A DNA stretch of 19,998 nt from contig JBJFGR010000030.1 of the NCBI GenBank assembly GCA_051892875.1, forward strand, positions 1-19,998, read 5' to 3'. The notes under the pieces are model-generated. The model was not told the origin of the DNA. It did no database searches and worked only from the letters and a program-made list of their open reading frames with translations. The stretch's first letter is position 1, and every line of letters begins with the position of its first letter. The DNA comes from JBJFGR01 sp051892875 (lineage in GTDB: Bacteria > Pseudomonadota > Gammaproteobacteria > Enterobacterales > Succinivibrionaceae). Position numbers and translations under genes: made by a program. Positions 1-7,895 of this stretch are shown piece by piece.

Positions 1-49
1 CTATGCTCAAAATATAAAAGTGAATATTATGTAGGAAAAGGTAAATATT

Positions 50-2539
50 GTGAAACCTATTGTAAAACAATTTAAGTATGGTAAACATACAATCACCTTA
101 GAAACAGGTGCTATGGGTCGTCAAGCAGACGCGGCAGTAATGGCTAGTATGGATGATACATCTGTATTTGTAACAGTTTGTGCAGTTAAGGAAGCTGTTG
201 AAGAAGATCGTGACTTTTTCCCTTTAACTGTTGATTACCAAGAACGCTCATATGCTGCTGGGAGAATACCTGGTGGTTATTTCAAGAGAGAAGGCAGACC
301 TTCTGAAGGTGAAACATTAATAGCTCGTTTAATTGATAGACCAATTAGACCTTTGTTTCCTGATGGTTTCACAAATGATGTGCAAATTATAGTAACTGTT
401 GTATCTGCGAACCCTGAAATTCCGACAGATATTATTTCTTTAATTGGTACAAGTGCAGCTTTAGCAATATCAGGTATTCCATTTAATGGTCCTATTGGAG
501 CTGCTCGAGTAGGTTATATCGATGGAAAATATGTATTAAATCCAATAGTAAGTGAAATGCCTGAAAGCAAGTTGGATTTAGTTGTTGCTGGTACAGAACC
601 TGCTGTATTAATGGTTGAATCTGAAGCTCAGATTTTACCAGAAGAAACGATGCTTGGTGCTGTTATGTTTGGTCATGAGCAAATGCAGACAGTTATTAGC
701 AATATTCGTGAATTTGCACAAGAGGTGAATAAGGAACCAATGAATTGGGTTCCACCTGTTGAAGATACTGAATTAAAAGCTAAGATTACCACAATTGCTG
801 AAGCTGAATTAGGTGATGCTTATAGAATTACCGATAAGTTAGATAGGCAGAATAAAGTTGCTGAAATTAAACATAAAGTAATAGAACAATTAAAAGCAGA
901 AGCTGAAGCAAATGGCACTGAAGTAAATGAATTTAGAGTTTCTGAGTATTTTCATTCTTTAGAAAAGAGCATTGTTCGTTCTCGTGTATTAGCTGGTGAA
1001 CCACGTATTGATGGTAGAAATACTAAGATGGTTAGACCTTTAACTGTTGGTACAGGTTTATTACCTCGTGTTCATGGTTCTGCTTTATTTACTCGTGGTG
1101 AAACCCAGGCAATGGTAACATGTACATTAGCTAGTGAACGTGATGCTCAAATTATTGATGAATTATGTGGTGAACGTACAGAACGCTTTATGTTACATTA
1201 TAATTTCCCACCATATTGTGTTGGTGAAATTGGTAGAATTGGTTCTCCAAAGCGTAGAGAAATTGGTCATGGTCGTTTGGCTAAACGTGGTGTTGCTGCT
1301 GTATTACCATCAGTTGAAGAGTTTCCATATACAATTCGTGTAGTATCAGAAATTACAGAATCTAATGGTTCAAGTTCAATGGCTTCTGTTTGTGGTTCAT
1401 CTCTAGCATTATTTGATGCAGGTGTTCCTTGTAAGGCTGCAGTAGCAGGTATTGCTATGGGGTTGGTAAAGGAAGGTGACAGATATCAAGTGTTAACTGA
1501 TATTCTAGGCGATGAAGATCACTTAGGTGATATGGACTTTAAGGTAGCTGGTACAACTGAAGGTGTTACTGCATTGCAGATGGATATCAAGATTGAGGGT
1601 ATCACTAAAGAAATAATGCAAGTTGCTTTAAAGCAAGCTCACGAAGCAAGAATGCATATATTATCAGTAATGAATACTGCAATTCCAGCACCAAGATCTG
1701 AAGTATCTGAATTTGCTCCACGAATTCATACAATGAAGATTAATCCTGATAAGATTAAGGAAGTAATTGGTAAAGGTGGGGCAACAATCAGAGCATTAAC
1801 TGAAGAAACAGGTACAGTTATTGATATTACTGATGATGGTGTTATAAAGATTGCTGCAACTAATGGTCAAAAAGCAAAAGAAGCAATTAGAAGAATTGAA
1901 GCTTTAACAGCTGAAGTTGAAATTGGTAAAGTATATACAGGTACAGTTACTAAGATTACTGATTTTGGTGCATTTGTAAATGTTTTACCTGGTAAAGACG
2001 GTTTAGTTCATGTATCTCAAATTGCTCATGAAAGAGTAAATGATGTGAATGACTATTTGAAGATTGGTCAACAGGTAGAAGTTAAGGTTCTTGATATTGA
2101 TAAACAAAATAAGATTAAGTTATCTATTAAGGCTTTATTACCAGTTCCTGTTGTAGAAGAAGTTGTTGAACCAGATCTAACAAGTGCTGAATTAGATACT
2201 GAAGTAACAGCTGAAGCAACTACAGAAGTTGCTGTTGATGCAACTGTTGAACAAGTTCCTCAAGAACAACAACCGACTGAAAGTTTTGTTGAAGTTAAAG
2301 TTGAGTCTTTTGAATCTGAAGAATCTCCAAAAGAAGAACCATCTGAAAATATAACTTCTGAAGTTGTTGAATCACAACAAATTCAACAGCAGACAACAGT
2401 TGTAGATATAGCACAAGATGTTGCTAATGTTGCTCAGCCAGATGCTGATACCGAAGCAGAAATTGCTATGCCAGCAGGTGTGAATAACATGAAAGATGTT
2501 ACTGAGGTAGATGCAACAGAACCAAAGTCTGATAAGTAA
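50..2539 (+). CDS. pnp: Polynucleotide phosphorylase (PNPase) with extended acidic C-terminal tail
   Basis: Phosphorolytic 3'-5' exoribonuclease of RNA turnover, cytoplasmic, a homotrimer in known relatives. The 829-residue product shows two RNase PH-like domains (about 1-145 and 320-545) separated by a helical linker, a KH domain with the GKGG loop at 574-577, and an S1 domain at about 625-696. The LGDEDHLGDMD motif supplies D488 and D494, matching the E. coli catalytic aspartates 486 and 492. The start is a GTG; AAAAGG at 36-41 gives good Shine-Dalgarno spacing, and the product then aligns with the E. coli N-terminus. E. coli PNPase is about 711 residues, so the roughly 133-residue tail (697-829), rich in Glu, Val, Thr and Gln and apparently disordered, is extra. 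rpsO would be expected just upstream, outside the window. A terminator follows. Confidence 0.97.
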   Translation: MKPIVKQFKYGKHTITLETGAMGRQADAAVMASMDDTSVFVTVCAVKEAVEEDRDFFPLTVDYQERSYAAGRIPGGYFKREGRPSEGETLIARLIDRPIRPLFPDGFTNDVQIIVTVVSANPEIPTDIISLIGTSAALAISGIPFNGPIGAARVGYIDGKYVLNPIVSEMPESKLDLVVAGTEPAVLMVESEAQILPEETMLGAVMFGHEQMQTVISNIREFAQEVNKEPMNWVPPVEDTELKAKITTIAEAELGDAYRITDKLDRQNKVAEIKHKVIEQLKAEAEANGTEVNEFRVSEYFHSLEKSIVRSRVLAGEPRIDGRNTKMVRPLTVGTGLLPRVHGSALFTRGETQAMVTCTLASERDAQIIDELCGERTERFMLHYNFPPYCVGEIGRIGSPKRREIGHGRLAKRGVAAVLPSVEEFPYTIRVVSEITESNGSSSMASVCGSSLALFDAGVPCKAAVAGIAMGLVKEGDRYQVLTDILGDEDHLGDMDFKVAGTTEGVTALQMDIKIEGITKEIMQVALKQAHEARMHILSVMNTAIPAPRSEVSEFAPRIHTMKINPDKIKEVIGKGGATIRALTEETGTVIDITDDGVIKIAATNGQKAKEAIRRIEALTAEVEIGKVYTGTVTKITDFGAFVNVLPGKDGLVHVSQIAHERVNDVNDYLKIGQQVEVKVLDIDKQNKIKLSIKALLPVPVVEEVVEPDLTSAELDTEVTAEATTEVAVDATVEQVPQEQQPTESFVEVKVESFESEESPKEEPSENITSEVVESQQIQQQTTVVDIAQDVANVAQPDADTEAEIAMPAGVNNMKDVTEVDATEPKSDK

Positions 2540-2591
2540 TATAGGTTATAAAAGTAACTTTATTTTTTAGAATAAAAATTTTTATTAGTAG

Positions 2592-2628
2592 AACCCAATA
2601 TAGGTCATGTGATTGATATTGGGTTTTT
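2592..2628 (+). terminator. Rho-independent terminator of pnp
   Basis: A perfect 10-bp stem, AACCCAATAT (2592-2601) with ATATTGGGTT (2616-2625), closes a 14-base loop and runs into a short T tract ending at 2628. It lies about 50 bases after the pnp stop, so it most likely ends the rpsO-pnp transcript. The T tract is short, so efficiency is uncertain. Confidence 0.75.
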
Positions 2629-2956
2629 AAATGCACAAATGAGTAAAAGCTCATATGTGTGCAATAATTTTTAAATAGTAAACTTTTTTAGAAGTTTACA
2701 AACAAAATCATTTGCAGTTCACAGTCTCAGACCTGTTCCCACTTTATTTTTTATAAAGTTCATATCTATATGTGTTTAACAAAAAGGCTAAATCGTAAAC
2801 GATATAAATTATACAATTCTGAAAATTTACATTGCTATTCTTATTATGTAAAAATGTTTACCGATAAGATTCACATTTTTGAAAATTAAAATTTTTAATA
2901 TTGATTATTAACAAATATTCTAATATTAAAGGTTATATTTTTGTAGGGAATATCAG
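2629..2956. other. Gene-free, hairpin-rich spacer upstream of the sugar transporter
   Basis: No coding region is supported here. The stretch carries several short inverted repeats: 2633-2643 with 2650-2662 (imperfect, ATGAG/CTCAT and GCACA/TGTGC), 2678-2685 with 2692-2699 (perfect 8 bp, GTAAACTT/AAGTTTAC), 2741-2747 with 2753-2759 (7 bp, ACTTTAT/ATAAAGT), the small ATCG palindrome at 2792-2803, and 2826-2832 with 2846-2852 (TTTACAT/ATGTAAA). A possible transporter promoter is TTTACA (2826-2831), a 17-base spacer and TAAAAA (2849-2854), which would leave a leader of about 100 bases. The first hairpin may be a second terminator. All of this is reading by eye in very AT-rich DNA, where weak hairpins arise easily. 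Confidence 0.4.
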
Positions 2957-4372
2957 ATGAATAAAACTGTATTTATTGTATGTATGCTAGCAGCATTAGC
3001 TGGTTTATTGTTTGGAATAGACGTTGGTGTTATTGCACAAGCTAAAGAGTTTATAAAGATAGATTTAGGCTTGAATGATAATATGATATCTTGGGTTGTT
3101 GGTTCTATGATGGGTGGGGCTGCATTTGGTGCTGTAAGTGCAGGTTTTTTAACAAAAATTTTTGGTAGAAAAGTTTCATTGATATTTTCATCACTAATGT
3201 TTTTAGTTGGTGCTTTAGGTTGTGCTTTTTCATGTAACGGATATATATTAATTGTTTTCCGTATAGTAGTAGGTTTGGCTATAGGTGTTGCATCTTTCAC
3301 AGCTCCTTTATACCTGTCAGAAGTTGCACCTAAATCAATTAGAGGAACAATGATTTCTACTTATCAATTGATGATAACTATAGGTATATTGGTTGCTTTT
3401 TTAACCAATACTGCGATAAGTTCTTCAACATATGTAGAAAGTATGTTGCAACAAAATCCTAATGATTATTTATTTAATGCTCATAATAGTTGGCGTTGGA
3501 TGTTGGGTATTACATCTGTACCTGCATCAATTTTTTTAATAGGAGCTTTATTTCTTCCTCGTTCCCCACGTTGGTTGGTATCTGTTGGAAAAACAACTGA
3601 AGCAAGAGGTGTTTTATTAAAAATAAGAACAACAATAAAAGATGTTGAGGATGAAATTTCTGAAATTATCAATACAGTAAAAAATAATAATTCGTCTGGA
3701 ACTAAATTATTTTTAACTAACAGCAATTTTAGAAGGTCTGTTGTATTGGGCATAGCTTTGCAAATTGCACAACAATTGACAGGTATAAATCTAATAATGT
3801 ATTTTGCTCCAGAAATTGCAAGAGGGGCTGGGTTTGTAAGCAACACTGATGCAAATATGGTTACTATCATTTGTGGATTAACCAATGTTTTAGCTACATT
3901 TATTGCTTTATATTTAGTAGATAAATTGGGACGTAAACCTATATTAATTATTGGTTTTATAATGATGGCGATTTCATTGTGTGGTGTATCTATATCAATG
4001 AAATATGCAGATGGTGGGGTATTTAGTTATTTAGCTATTATATTTGTGTTGTTATTTATTGTATTTTTTGCTTGTTCAGCAGGTCCTTTAATTTGGGTAC
4101 TTTGTTCTGAAATTCAACCTTTATCAGGGCGTGATTTTGGTATTACTTGTTCAACAGGGACAAATTGGATTGTAAATATGATTGTTGGAGCAAGTTTCTT
4201 AACTTTAGTAAATTATTTTGGAGCTTCATTAACAATGATGATTTATGCAGTTTGTTGCGTATTTTCATTATTACTAACAATATTCTTTGTTCCTGAAACA
4301 AAAGGTGTTTCATTAGAACATTTGGAAAAGAATTTAATGTCTGGTGTTAAATTAAAAAATTTAGGCAAATAA
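2957..4372 (+). CDS. MFS sugar porter, AraE/GalP-like sugar:proton symporter
   Basis: Inner-membrane transporter of the sugar porter family, predicted to import a monosaccharide with protons. The 471-residue length and about 12 hydrophobic segments fit. Family signatures are in order: GIDVGVI at 20-26, GRK at 70-72, PLYLSEVAP with RG at 117-130, PRSPRWL at 201-207, QQLTGIN at 272-278 (the sugar-binding helix 7 motif), DKLGRKP at 322-328, and PETKGVSLEH at 446-455. The segment SEIQPLSGRDFGITCST and the C-terminal KLKNLGK ending resemble E. coli AraE and GalP more than XylE, but the substrate cannot be read with certainty: arabinose, galactose or glucose are all possible. The loop between helices 5 and 6 (about 156-178) is some 15-20 residues longer than in AraE. 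AGGGA at 2945-2949 sets the ATG start. It stands alone, with its own spacer on both sides. Confidence 0.9.
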   Translation: MNKTVFIVCMLAALAGLLFGIDVGVIAQAKEFIKIDLGLNDNMISWVVGSMMGGAAFGAVSAGFLTKIFGRKVSLIFSSLMFLVGALGCAFSCNGYILIVFRIVVGLAIGVASFTAPLYLSEVAPKSIRGTMISTYQLMITIGILVAFLTNTAISSSTYVESMLQQNPNDYLFNAHNSWRWMLGITSVPASIFLIGALFLPRSPRWLVSVGKTTEARGVLLKIRTTIKDVEDEISEIINTVKNNNSSGTKLFLTNSNFRRSVVLGIALQIAQQLTGINLIMYFAPEIARGAGFVSNTDANMVTIICGLTNVLATFIALYLVDKLGRKPILIIGFIMMAISLCGVSISMKYADGGVFSYLAIIFVLLFIVFFACSAGPLIWVLCSEIQPLSGRDFGITCSTGTNWIVNMIVGASFLTLVNYFGASLTMMIYAVCCVFSLLLTIFFVPETKGVSLEHLEKNLMSGVKLKNLGK

Positions 4373-4449
4373 AATTTTTTGTTTTATAAAAGTAGTTTAT
4401 ATATGACATGATGGCCAATTTTGATTGTAATGACTTAAGGGGAGCAGAA

Positions 4450-4509
4450 ATGTTTAGTAAAGTCTTACTGAACAATGGATTGTCTAAAGTGTCTAAAGAT
4501 GTTATATAG
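4450..4509 (+). CDS. Possible 19-codon small ORF with a strong Shine-Dalgarno (doubtful)
   Basis: AAGGGGAG at 4437-4444 is the strongest Shine-Dalgarno-like string in the spacer and sits five bases before an ATG that opens a 19-codon frame (MFSKVLLNNGLSKVSKDVI) ended by TAG. No homologue is recognised, there is no signal peptide or clear membrane segment, and the stop differs from the TAA used by every complete gene around it. A terminator hairpin follows 15 bases later, so a short transcript covering it is conceivable. It could equally be chance or the remnant of a decayed gene. Confidence 0.15.
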   Translation: MFSKVLLNNGLSKVSKDVI

Positions 4510-4523
4510 AAAACACTGGTAAT

Positions 4524-4562
4524 AATAAGGCTAATTTGTAAAAATTACATTTTAGCCTTATT
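4524..4562. terminator. Bidirectional terminator between the sugar transporter and rlpA
   Basis: An 11-bp perfect stem, AATAAGGCTAA (4524-4534) with TTAGCCTTATT (4552-4562), continues after a T-T mismatch into a second stem TGTAA/TTACA (4537-4541 with 4545-4549). It lies between two convergent genes and has T-rich flanks on both strands, so it can end both the transporter transcript and the leuS-to-rlpA transcript. Confidence 0.7.
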
Positions 4563-4631
4563 TATGTATTAATACTTGACACTTTATAGACTATACTCGC
4601 TAAAATCAAAGCTGGCCGGTTTTAATTATGA

Positions 4632-5489
4632 TTATTTTGAAAGAAAGAAAGCTGAACTATAACCAATGTCTTTTATTGTTTTTAGTGTGCTATTTGCATT
4701 CTTTTCAGTTAAAGGACCTACGGTAATACGATAGGTGTTATTTATTTGTTCTATAAATGTTTTTACTTTAGTAGCTTTTTGTATAGTGTTTTTTATTGAT
4801 ATAGCTTTATTATAATCACTAGTAGAGAATACTTGAATATATTCTTTAAAACCATTCATAACTGCCATACTGGTCTGTTGATTATTTGGAACGGTTTTTA
4901 TGAGTTCCAAACGTACTTTAGCAGTACCAGGTCCTATTACTCCTATTTCTTGAGCAGCTCCTTTACTTAAATCAAGGATTCTATTTTCATGAAAAGGTCC
5001 ACGATCATTTACTCTTACAATAACGCTTTTATTATTTGAAAGGTTGGTTACTTTTAAAAAACTAGGTAAAGGTAGATTTTTATGGGCAGCGGTGTAGCCA
5101 CTCATATTGTAGTGTTCACCATTTGACGTATTTTGACCATGAAAACCTGGTCCGTACCAAGAAGCTATACCCTCTTCATAATAGCTATCAATATCTCTCC
5201 AAACTTTATAGGTTTTTCCTAAAACTGTATAATCTTTATTACCTCTTGAACTATACTTTTCATTTGTAATTTTTGCTCCTTTTACACCTTTTATATTTAC
5301 AGGTTTTGTTTGAGGTGCTGGAAAACTATTACCAGGCTTTGAGCCATAAACAACATCGCCTGTAATTGATGAATTTGAAATATTATTAGGATAATATGTA
5401 TTACTACAACCAAATAAGTTAATGGTTGTTATACCGATTATTAAGAGTGAAAATTTATAACAATAAAGTCTTAGGTTTAGGGTTTGCAT
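4632..5489 (-). CDS. rlpA: RlpA septal-ring lipoprotein, lytic transglycosylase with SPOR domain
   Basis: Outer-membrane lipoprotein that cleaves denuded glycan strands at the septum in studied relatives. The 285-residue product has a hydrophobic leader with lipobox LFGC (acylated Cys28), a double-psi beta-barrel domain at about 103-197 with GIASWYG and VNDRGPF, and a C-terminal SPOR domain at about 216-284 that would bind denuded peptidoglycan. E125 and D162 have the same 37-residue spacing as the acidic pair reported for the Pseudomonas enzyme, so activity is likely. The start overlaps the end of nadD by 13 bases, with AAAGGA upstream, which implies coupled translation. In most gammaproteobacteria rlpA follows rodA or mltB; here it ends the leuS block instead. 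Confidence 0.93.
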   Translation of the reverse strand: MQTLNLRLYCYKFSLLIIGITTINLFGCSNTYYPNNISNSSITGDVVYGSKPGNSFPAPQTKPVNIKGVKGAKITNEKYSSRGNKDYTVLGKTYKVWRDIDSYYEEGIASWYGPGFHGQNTSNGEHYNMSGYTAAHKNLPLPSFLKVTNLSNNKSVIVRVNDRGPFHENRILDLSKGAAQEIGVIGPGTAKVRLELIKTVPNNQQTSMAVMNGFKEYIQVFSTSDYNKAISIKNTIQKATKVKTFIEQINNTYRITVGPLTEKNANSTLKTIKDIGYSSAFFLSK

Positions 5490-6148
5490 GTATTGTCCTT
5501 TTGATAGAGCTTTTTATCTTTTATGTAATTATATACTTTTGGTGATAAGAATTTTTGTGCAGATTCCGATTTTTGAGAAAGTAATGCTCTCAAAGAGCTA
5601 GAACTTATATCAATAGGGTCTTTGTTGATAAAATAAAGACTACCAAAAGTTTTATCTATTATATTTGAATTATTATAGTATTTAGTATAAATATCAATCA
5701 ATTCTTTTTCAAAGTCTGTGTTTTTATTAAAATTAAATTGATATTGAGGTCGACAAATAACAACGATATGTGCTAATTGAAATAGTTTAGAACCATTGAA
5801 CCATTTATGAAGATATAAAAAAGAATCCATCCCAATTATAAATAGTAGGGCGTCATTTGGATATAATTGACGTAAATTACAGAGATTATGGTAAGTGTAG
5901 GTATATTCTTTGTTTTCTAATTCGCAAGTATTTATTGTGAATTTTGAGTTTTCATCAGCCAAAGATAATTGTATCATTGATAATCTATCATTATCAGTTA
6001 CAGACGGAGTTGCTTTATAATATGGAATCTTGTTAGGTATAAACATAACTTCATCTAAATCAAAAGTATTCAATGCAACATTTGCCATATTTATATGGCC
6101 AATATGAATAGGATCAAAAGTACCGCCTAAAATACCAATTTTTTTCAT
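5477..6148 (-). CDS. nadD: Nicotinate-nucleotide adenylyltransferase
   Basis: Transfers AMP from ATP to nicotinate mononucleotide, forming deamido-NAD in NAD biosynthesis; cytoplasmic. With the start chosen here (ATG at 6148-6146) the protein is 223 residues and opens MKKIGILGGTFDPIHIGH, the nucleotidyltransferase fold with its GGTFDP-H-GH signature at 8-18. ISSSSLR at 181-187 corresponds to the second, ISSTxIR-type motif. An in-frame ATG at 6202 would add 18 residues before the conserved start and is unlikely. The ATG lies one base after the holA stop (TAA-T-ATG), with only a weak Shine-Dalgarno, so translation is probably coupled to holA. rsfS, normally the next gene, is not here. Confidence 0.95.
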   Translation of the reverse strand: MKKIGILGGTFDPIHIGHINMANVALNTFDLDEVMFIPNKIPYYKATPSVTDNDRLSMIQLSLADENSKFTINTCELENKEYTYTYHNLCNLRQLYPNDALLFIIGMDSFLYLHKWFNGSKLFQLAHIVVICRPQYQFNFNKNTDFEKELIDIYTKYYNNSNIIDKTFGSLYFINKDPIDISSSSLRALLSQKSESAQKFLSPKVYNYIKDKKLYQKDNTCKP

Positions 6149-6149
6149 A

Positions 6150-7202
6150 TTAATAAAAGATTTCTTGAGATATTTTTCCAATATTTGGATAACTACGAGC
6201 AACAGCTAATTCTCTTAGATAAATCAATGCTGAATTATCATCAAAACTTCTAGATGCAATATCAGCTTTAGTTAATAATTCAAATAGATACATAATATCT
6301 TTAGAATTAATGCTTTGAGCCGCATTTGCATATGTTACACGTTTATTTGGTAGAAATTTTAAAATTCTATGGTTTGCAAAATAATCATCTAAAGATAATC
6401 CTCTTTCAATTAAATTTCTCATTTCAGATAATGTTGTTATAGCGTTTCCTATTTTTGAGATGATTTCAAAAAAAGAAGAACCATCTGCAATTACTGTTTG
6501 GAGAATGGTTAATCTTTTTGTTGGAGATATATTATTATCAATAAAACTTTCCGCCAAATCATATATTGAATAATGGTTGATAGGAGAAATGTATTCTTTT
6601 ACAATTTGAGTATTTATAAAACCTTTATAGCCACATAAATTAAATTTTTTAAAAGTTTGAATTATTGCAGCAAGGTTTCCTTCATAAGCTTCTTGAAGGT
6701 AAAAAACACCGTCACGGTCAAATTCCAAACCATATTCTTTAGCACGTTGAATGATAAAAGAATTAAGTTGTTGAGGTGTTAAATCATATACTATACAAAT
6801 AACACCTTTATTAGCTAATTCACTTAAAGTTTTATCAGTATTTAATTCGCTATTGGTAATTTTGGGGATATTTATTATTGGCAATAAGGTTGGATTTAAA
6901 GAACGTAATATAATTTTTAAAGCTTCATTATTTTTCTTTTTAGTGTTAGTTAAATTTAAAGTTATAGTAACTGTATTTGCAAATAAACCTGGGCTAGTAC
7001 AAGAATCATCTAAAGCTTCTAAATCTAAAGAATCACTATCAAATGTATATGATGATTTTGGGTTGTAACCAAAGTTATTTGCACTTTTTATTATTTGTTC
7101 ACGCAAATCAAAGTGCCAAAAAGGATCATCGCAGGATATTATATAAACGGGTGCGATACCATTTTTTAAATTATTTATTAACTGTATATTATTTACTTTC
7201 AT
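6150..7202 (-). CDS. holA: DNA polymerase III delta subunit
   Basis: Clamp-loader subunit that opens the beta sliding clamp during loading. The 350-residue length matches E. coli HolA (343), and the N-terminal NGIAPVYIISCDDPF segment plus the central LAAIIQTFKKFNL region are typical of delta. As expected for delta, there is no intact ATP-binding P-loop. Identification also rests on position, since holA sits between lptE and nadD in this lineage. The ATG is inside the last codons of lptE (14-base overlap) and has no strong Shine-Dalgarno, so it is probably translated by coupling. Confidence 0.93.
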   Translation of the reverse strand: MKVNNIQLINNLKNGIAPVYIISCDDPFWHFDLREQIIKSANNFGYNPKSSYTFDSDSLDLEALDDSCTSPGLFANTVTITLNLTNTKKKNNEALKIILRSLNPTLLPIINIPKITNSELNTDKTLSELANKGVICIVYDLTPQQLNSFIIQRAKEYGLEFDRDGVFYLQEAYEGNLAAIIQTFKKFNLCGYKGFINTQIVKEYISPINHYSIYDLAESFIDNNISPTKRLTILQTVIADGSSFFEIISKIGNAITTLSEMRNLIERGLSLDDYFANHRILKFLPNKRVTYANAAQSINSKDIMYLFELLTKADIASRSFDDNSALIYLRELAVARSYPNIGKISQEIFY

Positions 7203-7866
7203 TAATTTCTTGTTCTTTAATTTCTTGTTCTTTAATTTCTTGTTCTTTAATTTCTTCTGTTTTATCTAAATTTTCATATACTGTTGTTGGTTCTTCACTA
7301 GTAACATCAAAAACAATTTTAATTGGTTTTTCTTCTTTTATTTGTTTTGTAGGAGTAATATTCTCAGCCCCCAAATAGCTATGACGTAATCTAAATATTA
7401 TTTCTTCAGATAATATTCTAGCAGCTTCATATGCCATTGTTTCTTCTTCTTGATCTGAAGCAAGTGTTGATCCTGCATGACTTAAATAATTTCGATTAAC
7501 AGTAGAACTCATAGTGTAATTTTTTTTGTTTGGAACTTTTAAATAACAGGAAATACTGTTTTTATAAGTATATTCAAGATTTTGCGAGTTACTTCCTACT
7601 GATAATGTTGAAGAACCACCTGACATATTACCACAATTTAGTATTGGTAAATCTGTGTTATTGTGGATTGTGGCATCATATTCAATTACTTCAATACCTT
7701 TAAGTTTTAATTTTTTAAAAAGTTCTTTATAAAAGGCATTATGATAATCTCCGTTGAATACTAACTGAGGATATGAATCTTTTACTGGCGTACTATTCAT
7801 TAAATGAAAACCACAACCAGATAGCAAGCCACAACTTATAATTAGTAAAATTTTTTTTATAATCAT
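7189..7866 (-). CDS. lptE: LPS-assembly lipoprotein LptE with repetitive charged tail
   Basis: Outer-membrane lipoprotein that plugs the LptD barrel and helps place LPS on the cell surface. The first 22 residues form a lipoprotein signal with lipobox LSGC (Cys18) followed by the family hallmark GCGFHL. The core runs to about residue 166, close to other LptE proteins. The last 60 residues are unusual: Lys/Glu-rich and ending in three direct copies of EIKEQ (205-219) and a partial fourth. AAAGGA gives a good Shine-Dalgarno about seven bases before the ATG. It is separated from leuS by 104 bases holding a long hairpin, and its end overlaps holA. Confidence 0.92.
   Translation of the reverse strand: MIIKKILLIISCGLLSGCGFHLMNSTPVKDSYPQLVFNGDYHNAFYKELFKKLKLKGIEVIEYDATIHNNTDLPILNCGNMSGGSSTLSVGSNSQNLEYTYKNSISCYLKVPNKKNYTMSSTVNRNYLSHAGSTLASDQEEETMAYEAARILSEEIIFRLRHSYLGAENITPTKQIKEEKPIKIVFDVTSEEPTTVYENLDKTEEIKEQEIKEQEIKEQEINESK
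7204..7256 (-). repeat. 15-bp in-frame tandem repeat in the 3' end of lptE
   Basis: On the plus strand the 15-base unit AATTTCTTGTTCTTT is repeated exactly at 7204-7218, 7219-7233 and 7234-7248, followed by a partial copy. On the coding strand each unit encodes EIKEQ. Because the unit is a multiple of three, changes in copy number would lengthen or shorten the LptE tail without breaking the frame. The first unit overlaps the region just upstream of the holA start. Confidence 0.9.
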
Positions 7867-7895
7867 TATAAAGTCCTTTATAAAAACTTCTTTAT

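Noticed and set aside
1134..1343. 69-codon plus-strand frame inside pnp
   Set aside because: Lies wholly within the well-supported pnp in another frame; no Shine-Dalgarno and no recognisable motif.
2700..2760. tRNA or other structured RNA gene in the somewhat less AT-rich part of the spacer
   Set aside because: No cloverleaf, no T-loop GTTCGA-type string with a matching stem and no acceptor stem could be drawn.
2953..3885. Minus-strand frames of 115 and 134 codons opposite the sugar transporter
   Set aside because: Antisense to transmembrane coding sequence, which often leaves open frames; the transporter reading frame is unambiguous.
4563..4625. Forward promoter TTGACA/TAAAAT near the rlpA end as a real promoter
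   Set aside because: The spacer is 19 bases and the only gene downstream on that strand is far away; kept only as a remark in the findings.
6149..6202. Longer nadD start giving 241 residues
   Set aside because: The extra 18 residues come before the conserved MKKIGILGGTFDP start and overlap holA in another frame; the shorter start couples directly to the holA stop.
7204..7256. Possible CRISPR-like array
   Set aside because: The 15-base units are directly adjacent with no spacers and lie in frame inside lptE; this is a coding tandem repeat.
7043..7378. 111-codon plus-strand frame with a SLISC repeat
   Set aside because: It is the antisense reading of the lptE EIKEQ repeat and the start of holA.
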